Assembly: GCF_030463565.1 (NCBI RefSeq) | Contig: NC_134643.1 | Coordinates: 128,074,309-128,138,308 of the forward strand | DNA length: 64,000 nucleotides | DNA from: Pelecanus crispus | Lineage: Eukaryota > Chordata > Aves > Pelecaniformes > Pelecanidae | Reading direction: 5' to 3' | Shown here: positions 1 to 15,200 of the stretch, piece after piece | Layout of the letters: the number at the start of each line of letters is the position of its first letter | Numbering within the stretch: position 1 is the stretch's first letter | The notes under the pieces: generated by a model | Databases searched by the model: none | What the model saw: the letters and a program-made list of their open reading frames with translations, nothing else | Told to the model about the DNA's origin: nothing | Translations under genes and position numbers: made by a program

Positions 1-80
1 TATGCACAGTATTCGGCTGTGCATTTATATGTGAATTTTGTTTACCTCCTCAAAAATAATTTTTATCAATCTCTTCACAG

Positions 81-276
81 ATGTGTGGTACTTTCTGACC
101 CTTTGAAAGACTCTTCCCGTTCTCAGGAATCTTGGAATGCCTTCCTGACCAAACTCAGGACATTGCTTCTCATGTCTTTTACCAAAAACTTAGGCAAGTT
201 TGAAGATGACATGAGAACTTTGAGAGAGAAAAGGACTGAGCCAGGGTGGAGCTTCTGCGAGTATTTCATGGTCCAG
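81..276 (+). CDS. TRAPPC10: TRAPPC10 visible exon 1
   Basis: Acceptor CTCTTCACAG, donor GTAAGA. It encodes visible residues 1-65, including 'LSDPLKDSSRSQESWNAF'. The first base completes a codon begun in an exon outside the window. Bases 1-80 are the end of the preceding intron. Confidence 0.94.
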
Positions 277-3200
277 GTAAGAGTCTCTTTTTATTGAAGA
301 AAGTACTTGAGTCCTAGTTTTAATAATGGCTGCTTTTTGTTGTAGTTGGCTTTCTGGTACTGTTAATGTTCTGCTCATTCTTTGAGGGCTGGGGCAGGAA
401 ATATGAAGACTGGTATAAAAGCAGCATTTTTAAATATTGTTTGCAGCAGGTTTGTGTTACATTTGAATACAGTGCTATTACAGAAGCAGAATCTTTTCAG
501 GCTTGTCAAAGTTTTACGAACCTCAACTGAAGCAAACAAATCGCATTTAGAATTGTTATAGTAGTTGCTCTTGAATTTTGGGTAAATGTGCCATTACTGT
601 GCCAGCGCAGACACTCAAACTTGTAATTGGTATTTAATATGAATGTTGCTATGCTTTCTTTGTTTAGATTATTATCAGGATGTATGGAGGTAATTTTTAG
701 AAAAGTGTCTGTTTTGACGTAATCCCCATAGACAATGCCTTGAATTCCATTTTTTTATATTTCTAAATACATCTTTGTTTTAGCTGGCATAGAGAAAAGC
801 AAGAAACCGTTGTTTGATAGAATTAAAGGTCTTGATTCCTTTGGAATTTTCTGGTCCCTGTACAGTGCCATTCTCCATACCAATTCCACCTCATCTTCAT
901 GTCTTCTTTGACTTCATGTGTTACCTCTTGCGTATGATATATCTAATTCTCAGACTTTTCTACTTTGGCTCTCTTCTCTGTGTACAACTGAACCTTTATT
1001 GATACTGCAACTGGTGCCTCCACAGTGTAAACAGAGGGGAAAAATTATTACTATTATGGGAGATGAGTCTTCAGCAATTTTTTTTTTTTTAAACTCGAAC
1101 TTTTAATAGATGTACGAACAATATCTTGTGGTGAATCAGGATCTGGATACACAACAGAATTTACTGGCATAGCTGTATGACTTAATCTTCTTTTGTGAAC
1201 CTCCCTGTGTTAGGAAGAAATGATGCATCTGCTACAATGCATCTGCTACAATGGCAGGTTTTTCTATATGTGTGAATACTGGCAGGGGAAGAATGGTGGA
1301 AAAAGTAGTTCCTGGAGCTCTGTGTATGGATGGCGGCAGGCTGTAATACTAGGTATGAGTAATATCAGTAACATGCTCCTTGTATTGCTTGTGTGTCAAA
1401 AGGAAGAACTGGCCTTTGTCTTCGAGATGCTGCAGCAATTTGAGGATGCGCTAGTGCAGTATGATGAACTGGATGCCTTGTTTTCTCAATATGTTGTCAA
1501 CTTTGGGGCTGGTGGTAAGTGTCTTAAAATGTTAAATAGATGTTAAGTGTATTCATTTCTAAACAACCCAGTGCTTTGGGTACCACGTGTGTACAGGGGA
1601 GAAAAAGATGGTACATTGCAGCGAAGATGCACTAGGCAGTTTGTGCTCTTGTTCTGTGCTGTATGCAGACTCAAGTGTACATCAATTATAGTCTATTATA
1701 AAGTTTTGGTTTTCATCTCTGAGGCTTAGAAGCAATTTTTAATGAAAACCTGCATTTTGCTCTTACTTGATGATCATTACAAAGGGAGCCCTGAAACTCT
1801 GTAATTACGTAAGTATCGATCTGGCTGAGACACAGTTGCTGTTTTCACAGCTCACTGGGAAGTTATTCAATAAAGAGCTTCCTAGAGAAATGCATTCAGG
1901 TTTGCCTCAAATTACATGAGACATTCGGTAATCACTACAAAACTGAATAGAAATATGTGCTGAATCTGCACTACAGAAGATTTAACTTTCTCTTCAAGAA
2001 AAATTGCTGTGCAAGAAGTATCAAGTAACTTTGAACTGAAGAAGTATCAAATAACTTTTAATGAGCTAAAGCATATGTTGTTATGTAACAGCTTTAATCA
2101 GGTATGTGTTATGAATCTGCTAAAAGTACAGCACAGGAGTAATTGCAATGAAATATATTCTTCCTGACTGAACCTGATGCTATACCTGAAAGCGGGGGCA
2201 TATCTATCCATGATTCCATGATGGCTGAGTAAGAAATACTTAAGTGGGTAAAACTTGTTTGTTTTGAACTTCAGGTAGGCTTAATTGCTAAGAAATACAT
2301 TACAAACTGATTGCCACTATACTAATAACAAATATGCAATTAAGACAAAATGCCTACAGGGTTTGAATGTTTTGAAATTCAGTTATCTACTTAGCTGTGG
2401 AAGTTCTGCTGGTTTTCTGTTTTGTTTTAGAAGTTAAGACATTAAGTCATTTATCCCTATGATGAACTTTATAAAGAATAAGCCAGCTCGCAACCTTTGG
2501 AGGGAGGAAGAAGAGGCTTTGATAGAAAGCAGTGGTTGATTCTTGGATATTAACTTTATTTACTTAGATGGTGCAAACTGGCTGACATTTTTTTGCCAGC
2601 CAGTGAGGAGCTGGAATGGTTTAATTCTCCGAAAACCAATAGACATGGAGAAGAGAGAGCTAATTCAGAATCAAGAAGCTACTCTACTGGACTTGCGTAG
2701 CTACCTATTTTCTCGCCAGTGCACGTTATTAATCTTCCTGCAGAGGCCATGGGAGGTTTCCCAGCGAGCGTTGGAGCTTCTTCACAACTGTGTGCAAGAA
2801 CTCAAGCTATTAGAAGTGAGTCAGTATAATATATTCCATTATGTGAATGATTTTTTCCAATGATGATCTAACAAGATTTTTGAAGTTTAGGTGTTGGTGA
2901 CCAGAATACAGTAAGCACTGACTGTGAGTTATCAAAATGATGCTGTAATAACAGATTGTAAAAATGCTACAGTTGAATGTTTCATCATGAGGATGTCTTT
3001 GGAAATGAATTCGGAGACATCACATCCAAAAAACAAACCTGTATTTAGTTAAAGTATTCTAGTCTTCACCTGGGAAGTTAACTTCTTAAGCTGGTAGGTA
3101 ATTTGTCTGCTGCTTTCCTGGATTTATTACGAATCTCTTGAACTATAGTTCCCATCATTTAAATCTATAACACTGTTGTATTGAAGAAAATAAGGCAGAG

Positions 3201-6200
3201 TGGTCAATATGCTGATATGCAGGCTAGTAGTCTGTAAGAAAAAGCAGTTTTGAAGTAGAAACAGTATCTACAGTAGGGCTTCTTACTGCCATGCAAGTTA
3301 ATGTTGCTTTGATTGCCTTTTGTTGTTCTTTGTGATTCCTTTTGGTGCCCAGTAATGCTCTTCTGTGTTATGCATGTGTCTCTGGCTATCTCATCCAATG
3401 ACAGAAGAAAGAGATAGAAACAAGTGACAGCGCTCAAAGCTTTTTGTCATTTTGCATGCTTCCATGCTTTACCCCTCCTCCCTCCATACTTTAGTTTCTG
3501 CTGGTGTTTTTTAATTCTCTAAAGAGGCTTTATCAGGGATGTTGTATGCTGATCATCCTCCATGTATGACCACAGATGTCTATGAATTGAAGTACATCTT
3601 TTAAGAACGGTGTAGTGTGCATGAGAATGTTTCTGGATTTCACCTTGTGACTCATCCACGTCCTTAATCCCGCGGTTCTCTGTTAGTTTTATCTGTGTTA
3701 TTATAACAGTAGCTGCTAACTTTTGCATGTCTGACATTGTGGTAGTAAGTTCCATAAGTTCCATCTGTTCATCTCATTTAAAAATAGAAAATCTGCTTTG
3801 GATGCTGCTGACACCTTCACGTATTCTAAAACTTAACATGTAATTCCCGTAGCTAGTATGTTTTGTGTGTGCATTTTGTGGTTGTTTTTCTCTTTCCAAA
3901 ATAAGTATGTTCAGCCTTCTAAATGTCTGAAGGTACTTCCTGCAGTTCCCCTTTTGCTCCACCCCAAGTCTGTCCTGTGCCTCCAGAGTTTGAGGCTCTT
4001 CTCTGCACTCTCTTATTTCTGCTGTTTCTGTCGTGATGTAGCGATCCAAACTGAATGCAGGTGTTCAGGCTGTGAGACAGTGACACTTATTTGTGCACAC
4101 CTTGTAGTCATCCCTGTTGTGATTGATTTTCTTAAAACAGGCAAACCTCTTAGTGTGGCTTGACACCACTGAACACATAGCGGAAATCTAAACTACTCTG
4201 TTCTTCTGATCCTTCTCTTCCTGAAAATTCTTTCAGAATCTAGATTTTTTTTTTTCCCCAAAGGCATTGTGCCTGCATGTTGAACTTTCCTATCATGCTA
4301 GTCAATTGCCTAGTTTATTATGGGTTCCAAGACTTTCATAGTCTTTCTAAAAGGAATATTTTTGCATTGTTTATGAACAGGATTTTGAGACACCATTATT
4401 GTGATTATATTCCAGGTCTTTAGTTATGCTCATCTTTATCTTGATTCTTGAAATATTCTAGCATCAAACTCTCCTGTCTTTATCACGTCCTGACTGATAA
4501 TCCCTTCTTGGTCCCTCCTCTCCCCCCCCTTTCTTTCTGTGTGGTTATTTTGTTTGGTTTTATCTCCATTCTTTAATTAGTTGTCCATGACAGATGTCTT
4601 TAACCTTTGATTAACAAACTTATTGTTGTAAAAGAAACTTAGACTAATTTCTTTTTTCAGGTTTTTTAATCTGCTAGCTAGTGTACTTTTAATTTCAGTC
4701 TCAGTTACATCTGATGTCTCCTTAGGGAAGTTGTAGTATATTTTTCCTAACTCTGCTTTTCTTAGGCTTAGTTTCCAAATTCTCGGAATTTTTCTGAGTA
4801 CTAGTACCTATTAGTCCTCTTTTACTTCTCTTTCATCTTGGTGAATGTATCAAACCTAGTTAATATAATCACTGTTTAGTTGCTTAGCTGTCCTTGGTTT
4901 TATATATATGTATAAAAGTTATTCAGGAGGTAGTGAGAATTGGCCTGTTTTTTGTGTATTCTTAGAATAAGCTCTTCCAAGAGGCTCTGCTACGTTGTAT
5001 CAAGAAAAGTATTTTGCTGAAGTACTTTCTCATCTGATTCATGCTGATTTTCCCAGTTAATTTTATCTGTTCATCTTCAGGTCTCTGTTCCTCCTGGAGC
5101 TTTGGATTGTTGGGTATTTTTGAGTTGTTTGGAAGTCTTACAAAGAATAGAAGGCTGCTGTGATAGGGCTCAAATAGATGCAAATGTTTCCCACACAGTT
5201 GGCTTATGGAGCTATGCCACTGAGAAGGTGAGCAAATGATGCGTTGCAGTTGTGGTGTTAGAATTTTGAAGTAGATGATTTGTTTCTGTGGAACAGATTT
5301 TGCACTTTTTGTTGTGGAATTTAATATGGGGTTATGTATATTGTCTTGGGTCTAGTCTAGGTGAGAAATCCAGGTTTATATCCACTTTTTCCACTGTCAG
5401 ATGAGGCCTGGGAATAACTAGGATGTGTTCACCTCTTTGCCTGGTCCCCTCCCCACCCCTCCCCACTACTTTGATAGTGACTGGCTAATTAAACTCCAGA
5501 ACAAACTCAGTCTATGCCGACTGAGAGAAGGAGCATGAATTTCAGTTACAGCAGGAGAAGCTGCCCAGGTTTGGATCATTTACCATTATAAATAGAGATT
5601 GGAGCAATCTGTTTACATAGTTCATTATTTCTTCAGTATGTTAGTATGGTAGTAATTGACTCATAACTTCACTGAAGGTGTTACCCTTGGCGGCTTGTGA
5701 AAGAAGCAATTAAGTAATAATTTGCAATTTTTCAGTTAACACCCCTTACCATAAAGTAGAAATTGTAAAGAAGTGGCCTTTTCAGTTTGGTTAAGCCCCC
5801 TCCCTAATCACATGAATGCCTTTTCAAGTTCCACTTATTCCATTTCTATGAAAGAGGTGGTGTCTAAGGTTGCTAAAGGTGGCAAAGTCCAGAAACTACT
5901 GAAATAGCATAGAGTTTTATATTGATTTTGTAGCCTATTGAAAGCAAGCATCTGGTTTCTCTTATAGCTAAAATCTCTGGGTTATCTGTGTGGACTTGCG
6001 TCAGAGAAGGGACCCAATTCAGAAGACCTTAACAGAACTGTCGATCTGTTAGCAGGGTTGGGAGCAGAACGCCCTGAAACAGGTATTATCAGGAATGTAC
6101 GCATTCTTTCTAATAACTGGCATTGTCTTAAACACGTAGCATACAAATACATCAGTAATATTAATTTCCAAGTATCCCTACATGTAAATAAACTTTGATA

Positions 6201-9200
6201 AAACTCTGTTATCTCATGAGTTCTTTTAATGTGTGTCTAGTACTTCAGATTGTCAGTGCATCTCCTTACTGTTGCAAGTATAAGTTTTTCCATCAATGCC
6301 CCATTTATCAGTGTTTAGGTAAATAGTCTTGAACAGTTCTGGTTTTGAATAAAGTTTTTAGTACTTTCAGACAAGTATTAAAAATAAAATTATTTGAAAA
6401 AGCATCCTTGATCTGATGCAAATAGATAACCTGCAACTGGAGCTACAAAGTGATATTATTTGAGTTGAAGTGATATTAAGTGGCTGAACAATCAAATTGA
6501 TTTACTCCTTGTGGATTTTATCACTCGCAAAGATATTTCTGAAGGGAAGAAGCTTTCAGATGTTAAATATGCTAGAACAATTAGTATCTGTGAAGCATTA
6601 GCTGACAGGCTGACACTTCACGTGCTCTTGCAGGTATGATGATGTATGTATGATTCTTAATTCAGTGCTGTGGTGCCTATTGTATTTATTTAAAATGGGG
6701 GCTTTTTTTCTTCTAGAAATATTGACCCATATTTGGTCTGGCAAAGACTTTTAAATTGAGCAAGCTACTTCAGAAAAAAACTTGGTCTTGCTAACCGCTT
6801 TCCTTTGAAGTACATTGTTTAAAGTAGTAAAATGTCTTTAAATTACAGTATACTTCTGTCATGCTGATTTATAAATCCAGCAGCGGGGAACTGTGAGAAT
6901 ATTAGCCTTGCACAGTATGGTCTTTAAGTACAATTGTGTGTGTTTCTAGGTTGAATAAATGTGATGAAATACTGTGTGGAGAAGTTAGTACAGTTACTAT
7001 ATTGCTGCTTGCCTTTACCCTGCTACCCTGGACATCACTCACATGTGCATGCGCAGAGTTGTGAAACAGCCTTTCTTGATCTTATTTTAGAGCCTGGGGA
7101 AGAAACTCATGATCTGTCTCTAAGTTAGTGACGTTTCCCACATAAAATTAGTTTTAAGTTTTCTCTCCACTTTCTACAGAAGGAAAAAGCAGGGTGTGTG
7201 TGTATTATTAAAACAGGAATGTATTTGTAAGTGACACCTCTTCCGCTTTTTTCTAAAGCGAATGCATCACAGAGCCCTTATAAGAAACTTAAAGAGGCCT
7301 TATCATCTGTAGAAGCTTTTGAAAAACACTACTTAGTAAGTATGAGTTTTGGTTATTTCTGTTAGTTTTGTGTGTTTACATTATAGATTGAATAGGGCCA
7401 AATTTTCAAACCTGAGAAGTTAACATTCAGAACGTAAATCTGTATTTCTGTACTTTGGTATCAAAGTTATTGCTTACACACTGAACACAACAAGGCTGAT
7501 TTGTTTTAACAACTGGAACCCTGCGTGGGCCCCGAGTTTCAAATATTTGGATTAACCTTGATGTTTACAGTTATGAGTTGGAGGTTATTATCTGTTAAGT
7601 ATGTATACTTAGTTACTAAAAAAGCCAATGTCACGGCTGTCATATTCTGCTATCCCAAATTCAGAATTAATTGAATTCCCCAGAAGGATATTGATGTGTG
7701 ATTTCAGCTTCCTTTTGGGTGGTTTAGGCTTGCATCTTGCAATGGGTGTTACATGGCTTAAGTTACACTGTTGAATTTTTTTATATAAACTATGGGACAT
7801 CTGTGGATAATAGGGGCGGAGCTGGCATAGATTGAAACATTAGAATCCTCATTGTGCTTTATTGTGCATGTTTATTTCCTGATAGCTCCCTTATTGAGGA
7901 GCCATTGTAATGATCTTCTGTTTTTTTTATAGAAGACTTGAAACAAAAAAATCCTGACTGTCACAAGAGTGTGTTTTGGTTTTGGGGGGGTTTGTTTTGG
8001 TTTGGTTTTTTTCCTTAAATAATTTTCCTCTGAAATTTCTTATATTTGCAGTATTACCATTAAAGTTTTCTGGGGAAAAGTTGGAGGAGAACTGAGCAAT
8101 TTTTTTTTTTTTTTAATCTGAAAACTAGGTGGTATTTATTTTTACAAAGTTTTATTGCAAGAAAAAGTCTCAAAAGGTTTTGGCTGAAGATACTGTGTTT
8201 CATTTTTATAGTTCATTTCTTTATAAGACTAATTGGATAGCTGCACCAAAACTAAAATCTTCAGAATTGCTAGCTGCTCTTACATATTCAGTTCCAACTT
8301 GCACATGAAGATCTCTGCTAAATTCAGTAGTATCTTCCTAAATTTAAGAAACTAAGTGGGATCTGCAGAGTTTGCCAATGAAAGAATTGCCATTCCTGTT
8401 TATGTTTCTGATGGCACTTTTATGCAACAGAAGTTCAGATATCGGATAAACTATAAAACATTGTTTTCTGTGTAGTTGTCACATAAATATATACAACTTA
8501 TATATACCCATATTTTTTCCCTGTATTCAGTGGAGAAGAACACAGAATTAATTAAAGTATCCAGACACAAAGATAGTTTATTTGCATTTAAAATTGTAAT
8601 GAGTCTGGAAGGTAAAATGCAGCTTTTCAGACATGTTGAAAGCAAGAAGTGATGAGCTTTTATTACCAGAAAAGGCTTTGTTCTCATTCAATGGCTAGTG
8701 TCATGCAACAGCTTCAGAGTTTTTTCACTTTAATTTTGGGGGAATGTGGCTTTTCATTTGTATGTTTAGCTGGTGCCTAAGTCCTCTCTGGTTATGCTGA
8801 GCTGTTAAGGAGTGATCACTTAGCTCATTGTAGGATATTGTTGTGAGTTCTTAAAGAAAGAAGTGATTCTTCTAGGCTCCCTGTAAGAAACATCAGAAAT
8901 GGCCTAAGAAAGGCTTCGGGAGCTCATTTTAGGTCATTTTCCTGCCCCATAGGAATAGATGCTTTCTGACAGATATTGCGCAAAATATTTAGGCAGTTGG
9001 AAGCTCTTAAGCAATTTGTTTTGGAGGATAGAGTAGTTCATAATACACTAAGTGAAGGAGAACGAGCTTCTGTGGAAGGCTGATGACAGTCTGAAAAGGC
9101 TGCGGGTTTCTGAATAAGATGTGAAGTGTTTTTCTGTATCTGGCCAGAGATGATTATATACTTGAGAAAAAAGTTTGGTGGTGGTATACAGGGTGTGTTG

Positions 9201-12200
9201 TAACTGCTAATTTTGTGAGAAAGATTTGTTGCTGCTATTACAAGCTTAGGGTAAGGTGAGGAAGGTGACATAGACAGTGTGGCTGCATTGGAAATTAGGC
9301 TTAAAGATGACTGAGAAACTTCAATTTGGGATTGCATAGCTTCAAGCAAAATTCTTTTAAGGCACTCTCGTGAAAATACTTATTCTGATTGTAACTTAGC
9401 ATTTTGCATTTAATTGTATGTTTACATACTGCATACTTTGATATACTTCATGGTATTATGTGCAGCTTTAGTGAAAGAATTATGTACCACATTCTGTATG
9501 TAGTTGATTTGGTTTTGAAGTATTAGTTGTGAGTCTCTGGGGCAAGCTCTAATATTGTTCTAAATATGTTATGCTGTGGTGTATCCTGGAATGATACATC
9601 ACACGTTCCTGCAATGATAATATAATGGCCTATAGTCACTGAGAAATAGGTACTTTCAAAAGAAGACAGGAGGATTCAAGTGTAAAGAAGTGCTTGAAAC
9701 TGCATCTCATCTATTATTTCGGTGGTTTTGAGTTGCCTTATCTAATTTTTAATAGGCTTTCTTCTTCTGCTTCTTTATAACACAGATATGGGATAATGAC
9801 CAACTGTAGAAAAAGTGAAGATGACCTGTTACAAACTGTTCTATATTGTGTGCTGGGACAAGGGGAAATCTAAAAAGTGACTCATTCTGGTCATTTTGTT
9901 TTAGTAACTTAGTTACTGGCTATGAATTTGTGTGAAATACCATATAGCTACTAAAAATACATACAGCTTATAATAGTTTCTTTTCTTTTAAACAGGATCT
10001 GTCGCATGCCACCATTGAAATGTACACAAATATTGGAAGAATTCGCTCAGCTAAGCTTGTGGGAAAGGACTTGGCAGAGTTTTATATGTAAATGGATGTT
10101 TAAAATGTCTTAAATGCATTAGCTTTGAAAAGTTTTAATATAAACCTTGAGGAAAATACACTGTATTTAGAAAGGAGTATTAAGAAGTATTTTTTAAAAT
10201 GTAAACATACCCTAAGTTTCAGGCTGTATTTCAGCAAAAAAAAAAAAGAAAAAGAACACCAGCAATTTCTTTATATCAAACCGTAATTCTCACCTCATGA
10301 TTTAGTACTCTTACCTTTAACTGTCTTATGTTCTTTGGCTTGATCCTTTCTTCTCCTGCGAGAAGAGGGCAATGGGGCAGGGGGAGGAAGGAGATAACTT
10401 TGCATTTACTATGGCCTGCTTTGTAACATGGCTTCTGACGTGTTTCAAAATTTATAGTTATCTTTACAAAATATGTGTATGTATATACCTAAGAAAAGCT
10501 GGAAAACATGTTCTTTGCAGAGTAATCAGTTTCATATTTGAGGTTATGATTGAAAAATATTTGTTTCGCCCAATGTGAAACTTACAGTGATTTTTATTCC
10601 TAATTCCCAAATACATTTTTTGTGTTTTGTACTGTTAAATTCCACTAAAGGAACCTCCTACATTCGTTTTCTCTTTCATTTTTTTTTTCTTATTTAGAAG
10701 ATTTGGGAGTCCTAAGTGGTTTTTTGGGAAAACATGTTTCAGCATGATTGTCACCTGTGTTGACTTAAAGCAGTCTGATCTTCTAGCTGCAGCACATTCT
10801 CCTAAATTAACTTAAATTTTCACCTGAGGGAATAATGTTAGATTTAAAGACTACCATGGAACTGCTGTGTAGTGATAAAATGCTATTTTCATTGAAGCAT
10901 TTTCCTGCTTTTAAAAATGCTGAGTAAGTGTATTTTTAGTTAACTGTCAGAAGCTTGAGATGGCTTTTGTCGCATTTGTGGGAGGTACTTTGACCTCACC
11001 TGCTCTGACTTGGGATAGATCTGTATATGAAGCCTTTCATTGACATGGTGTATTTACACTAATTGCAGTTCTGCTTGCTTAAGTGAGTCGTATAAAGGTA
11101 GGCCAATATGTTGACCTGTTACCAGCAAAATAAAGAGCATAATGGTTCACTGCATCGTGTTCTGCATTCATATGCAAAGTTCCTCTCCCATCCCCACTTT
11201 CTGAAAATGCGTAGAGAGTTTTCATGGCTGCAAAGGTTCTTATGTCACTCTGTACTCATTCCTTTATTTTTAAAGGCGGAAGAAAGGTCCACAGAAGGCA
11301 GAAGTCTATCTTCAAGGAGCACTGAAAACTTACCTTGCTGAGGGCTGGGCATTGCTCGTCACACATACAAGAAAACAGTTAGCTGAATGCCAGAAACACC
11401 TTGGGCAAATAGAAAAGTATCCTCTAAAAGGCAGAGCCAGAAAAATCAAGACTGGAGAAAACGATACTTCTGATTATTTTTCTGACATATCTCTAACTTT
11501 TATTTAACAGTAGAGACTGCCAAACATCAGACAGCTGAGTTATTTCTTGTTTCCATTGTTGTTGTTCATTTGGGGAGGGTTGGGTTATTTATTTTTTCAT
11601 TTTTACATTTTTAACATCTGGTTCACGTAAAACCTTTTGCATATGGTTGCTGCTCTCCGTTTTAAATATGGCTAGGCTCTAGAGAGTGGTGCAACATGGA
11701 TAGTGTGAAGTTTGTCATTAGTTCAGCAGATACCGTAGAGGGTTTTTCATGGTTCTGTTTGTACTTCATCAGTATGGAAGTTTTTATCTGGTACTGTTTT
11801 TTCATTTGGTAAATATGGCATTATAGTGTCTTCCTATATTAAGGAGCTTAATTTCTGGGCTTGCTTTCTATAACTGCTACCAACTTTTTCCTGTATCTGG
11901 AAAATGGTGACTTTTCCCAGAAGTTAAAACACAGGCTTGGAAGATGAGTATTTTGTGTGTTTGGTGTGGTGTGTGGTGTTTTAATATTTTTTGCTATTAT
12001 TTATTTTTTATTTCTGGCCTTGATATTTGCTTCAGAAGGAGAGTAGGAGTTGTTTGCTTTTAAGTTGTGTAAAAGCTCAGTCTTCAATGTGTGAATGAAA
12101 TCTTCTCTGTAAATGCCACATAAATGCTAAGTAATACTTTGAGAGAATGATTTGTCCCAATCCTAATGTTTGACAGGCTTCAAATCCTTCACTATGATAC

Positions 12201-15200
12201 TCTTCTGCATTATTTTCACACACCAACTCTATCTGCTACAGCTGTATTTATTTAAATATTAAATCTGTGTTGCTGTACTCTTGCTACTTTCAAGATAAGA
12301 GGGGTGTGTGTAGGGAAAAGTCTACTGACTGGCCTTGGGTGTTTTGTAGTATTTTGGCATTAGGAATAGCACAACTGGAATTCTGCTTTTCATTTTAGCC
12401 TCATATGTTGTTGTCTAAATTTGGTAGCTAAATTAAGTAACTGGTTCTAATCTGAACTGTTGTGCTGCATGCAGGATATTATGTACTATAGCAAAATGGC
12501 AAATTTTCATTATTTTTTTGCTGGTTTAGGGGAAGGGTACTGCTGTCATTGGTGCCATAGTTATAAATGGAATTCCTCTCGGTGTTCCAAACTGGGCTGG
12601 TTAGCTGAACAGACTACTGTGTGCAGGACAGTTCTTGTGGAAATTGCAAGGAAAGACAGCTTTCTTTTTTTGAATGGTCCTTCTAGCTTTTTAAAAATTT
12701 GTTGGGTTTTTTTTTTGTTTCGTTTTTTTCTTTGCCCAAGAAGCTCATATTTTAGTCTCTAAGTGACAGTACTAGGAATCTTACTGTAGCTGAAAATCAG
12801 TTGAGCTAAATTCAAGTTTGTAGTGTATTTTGAGTTTTGTTCTTTTTCTGTTGTTTTTTGTTTGTTTTTTTTAGAACTAGACTTAGACATTATAAGGGTC
12901 TGCCTCCTTTGAAAATTCTTACATCACTTTTAAACACTGTTAAATTTTTCTGCTGTAGTGGTCTTAAAGAATCTGAGCCAGTAACATTGCAGTCTTAGCT
13001 AAATACTTAAATGAACATTTGTATCTCCAGCACTCAAAAATATAGAATGTCTTATGATGTAGCTATGGTAAGTGATGCTGTAACAGCTGGCAGATTCTCA
13101 GCCAAGTAAATTGGAATATAATCAAATACTCAAGTTATTTAGTTCTGAACATTGGGCAGTGTAATGCAACACACTGGGTCTTTAACTTGCATGCTGCATT
13201 TATCTGTTGATGATAATGAATTTTCTATGCTCACTGATCTTTTTAGATGGGGGAAGATTACACAGGTTAATAACGGATCATATTTTAGTAGGTCTGCAAT
13301 GTTCTCAGATGATAGTAAATTTCCATTGTTTCTTTTCTAATGGAAGAGTGTGGTGCTGATAACAGCAGATTGTATTAAAAGATTAGAAAAGCAGTACTTG
13401 AACTGTCTCTTTTTCGGTCAAATTTCTGAATGTTGTAGGTTTCTACCTCATGTTTCCTTAACTTTGTTAGTTATCTTCAAACAAGCAGCCTTTTAGCTGG
13501 TGATAGTCACTTAACAGAAGATGAACGCAAGCGCTTTTGCCAAGAAATACTAGATTTTGCCAAGCAGCAAGCAGAGAACCAAGGTAAGTCTGGTTCTTAA
13601 ATACTTAAGCCGCTCTAATCTGATCTTTCCCTAAAGGTAGATTGGAAGGCTTTTTCTGATTGTTTTCATTACCTTGTGTATAAATTCTGAACCAACATGG
13701 TTCTTCTTATAAAAAAGTTTTTATAAAACTTCTGCAAGAATTAAGACTAGTCAAAGATGAAAGGGTAATTAACATTTTCATCCCAAATACCAGAAAGTCT
13801 TTGTTTTCCTTCACTTACTTGTTTCTCTGCTTTGACAGCTCATAATTTGTGTTGTGTTGGGTTTTTTTCAGTTCCTAACTTATCTTTGTCTCTACATTGC
13901 CGGCACGTGGATGGCAGCTCTGTGATGATACTGCTTTGGTTTTGATGTTAGATCTGTTCTCATACACTTGCAGCTTATTATTTTGACCATCCTACCTCTT
14001 CTCTTTATTATTCCTGCTGCTTCAGTAATACGTTGTCCTCAATAGTAATCATAATTCAAATTCATACAGAATACTTCCTGTAGATCTGAAGACTTCATTT
14101 TTATGCAGAAGTTTTTCTTGATGAATGGACGTACCATAAGTAATGTGTTATTTTAGACTTGCTTCTTAATTAAATTTTGGTACTGCCTCAGTGTTGGTTT
14201 TTGGAATCTGGAAAAGAGCATGAAAAACCCTTGTATGGTAAAACTGATGGCTCAAGGCACCAGTCCAATAATTAGTTTCTTAAACTTGTACTTGCTCTTA
14301 ATTTATGTGCTCTGGGACGTTTGTCACTTTATGCTACTGTGTTTGTCTAGAACACCTTATGTAGTAGTGAAATGTTAAACTGCTGCTTCAATGCTATCTC
14401 TTAGTTTAGTTGTCTTTAATAGCCTGAGTACTAAAATTGTAGTAGATGTCACTGTTAGAAAACAGATTTCAGCATCTTTAAGTCTCATTTCTGTGCAAGA
14501 TAAAATATGAAAGTATTGATTTGTTGTGAAAGGATTCATTGTGAAAAGTTGTTGATCTATTCAATTCTAGGGGTTAAATTTTTAAGAGAAAAGATTTGCT
14601 GATCTCCGGCAGCACGGGAGAAGAATAAAATCCCTATTTTTATCTTTCCAGGTCAAAAGGTTATATTGCCTATGCACTCCTTTGCACAGTTGAAAACTCT
14701 ACATTTTGACCCTCCAAATGCTGTTGTCCATGTGGGTGGAAAGTTGTCTATTGAGTTGACTTTGCAGAGCCAAATGCCCATCCCTGTCCAAGTGGATCAG
14801 ATTGCCATCCATGTTCACTTCAGCATTGAAAAGAATAGTTACAGAAAAACGGCTGAGTGGCTCACTAAGCACAAAACTTCCAATGGTGTTATCAGCTTTC
14901 CAAATGAAGTTGCAGGCTTTCCTTTGTCAAGAAACAACTTGCCAGCACTGGAGCTGTACGAAATGTATGAACGGAGTCCCTCGGATAACTCTTTGAACAC
15001 AGCAGGAATTATCTGCAAAAATGTGCACATGCTACTACGAAGGCAAGAGAGCAGCAGTTCGCTGGATATGCCCTCAGGAGTGACTTTAGAAGATGGGGCT
15101 CATGTGTTGAAATGCAGCAACTTAATACTGGAACCAGGGGTCAATAAAATAACATTCAGTACTCAGGTATGTTGTTATAGTTGAGTGAATGGAGCACTCA

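Noticed and set aside
2862-2920. Possible C/D-box snoRNA (ATGATGA ... CTGA) after TRAPPC10 visible exon 3
   Set aside because: No terminal stem pairs the flanks and no C'/D' boxes were seen. No snoRNA was recognised in the PWP2 introns either.
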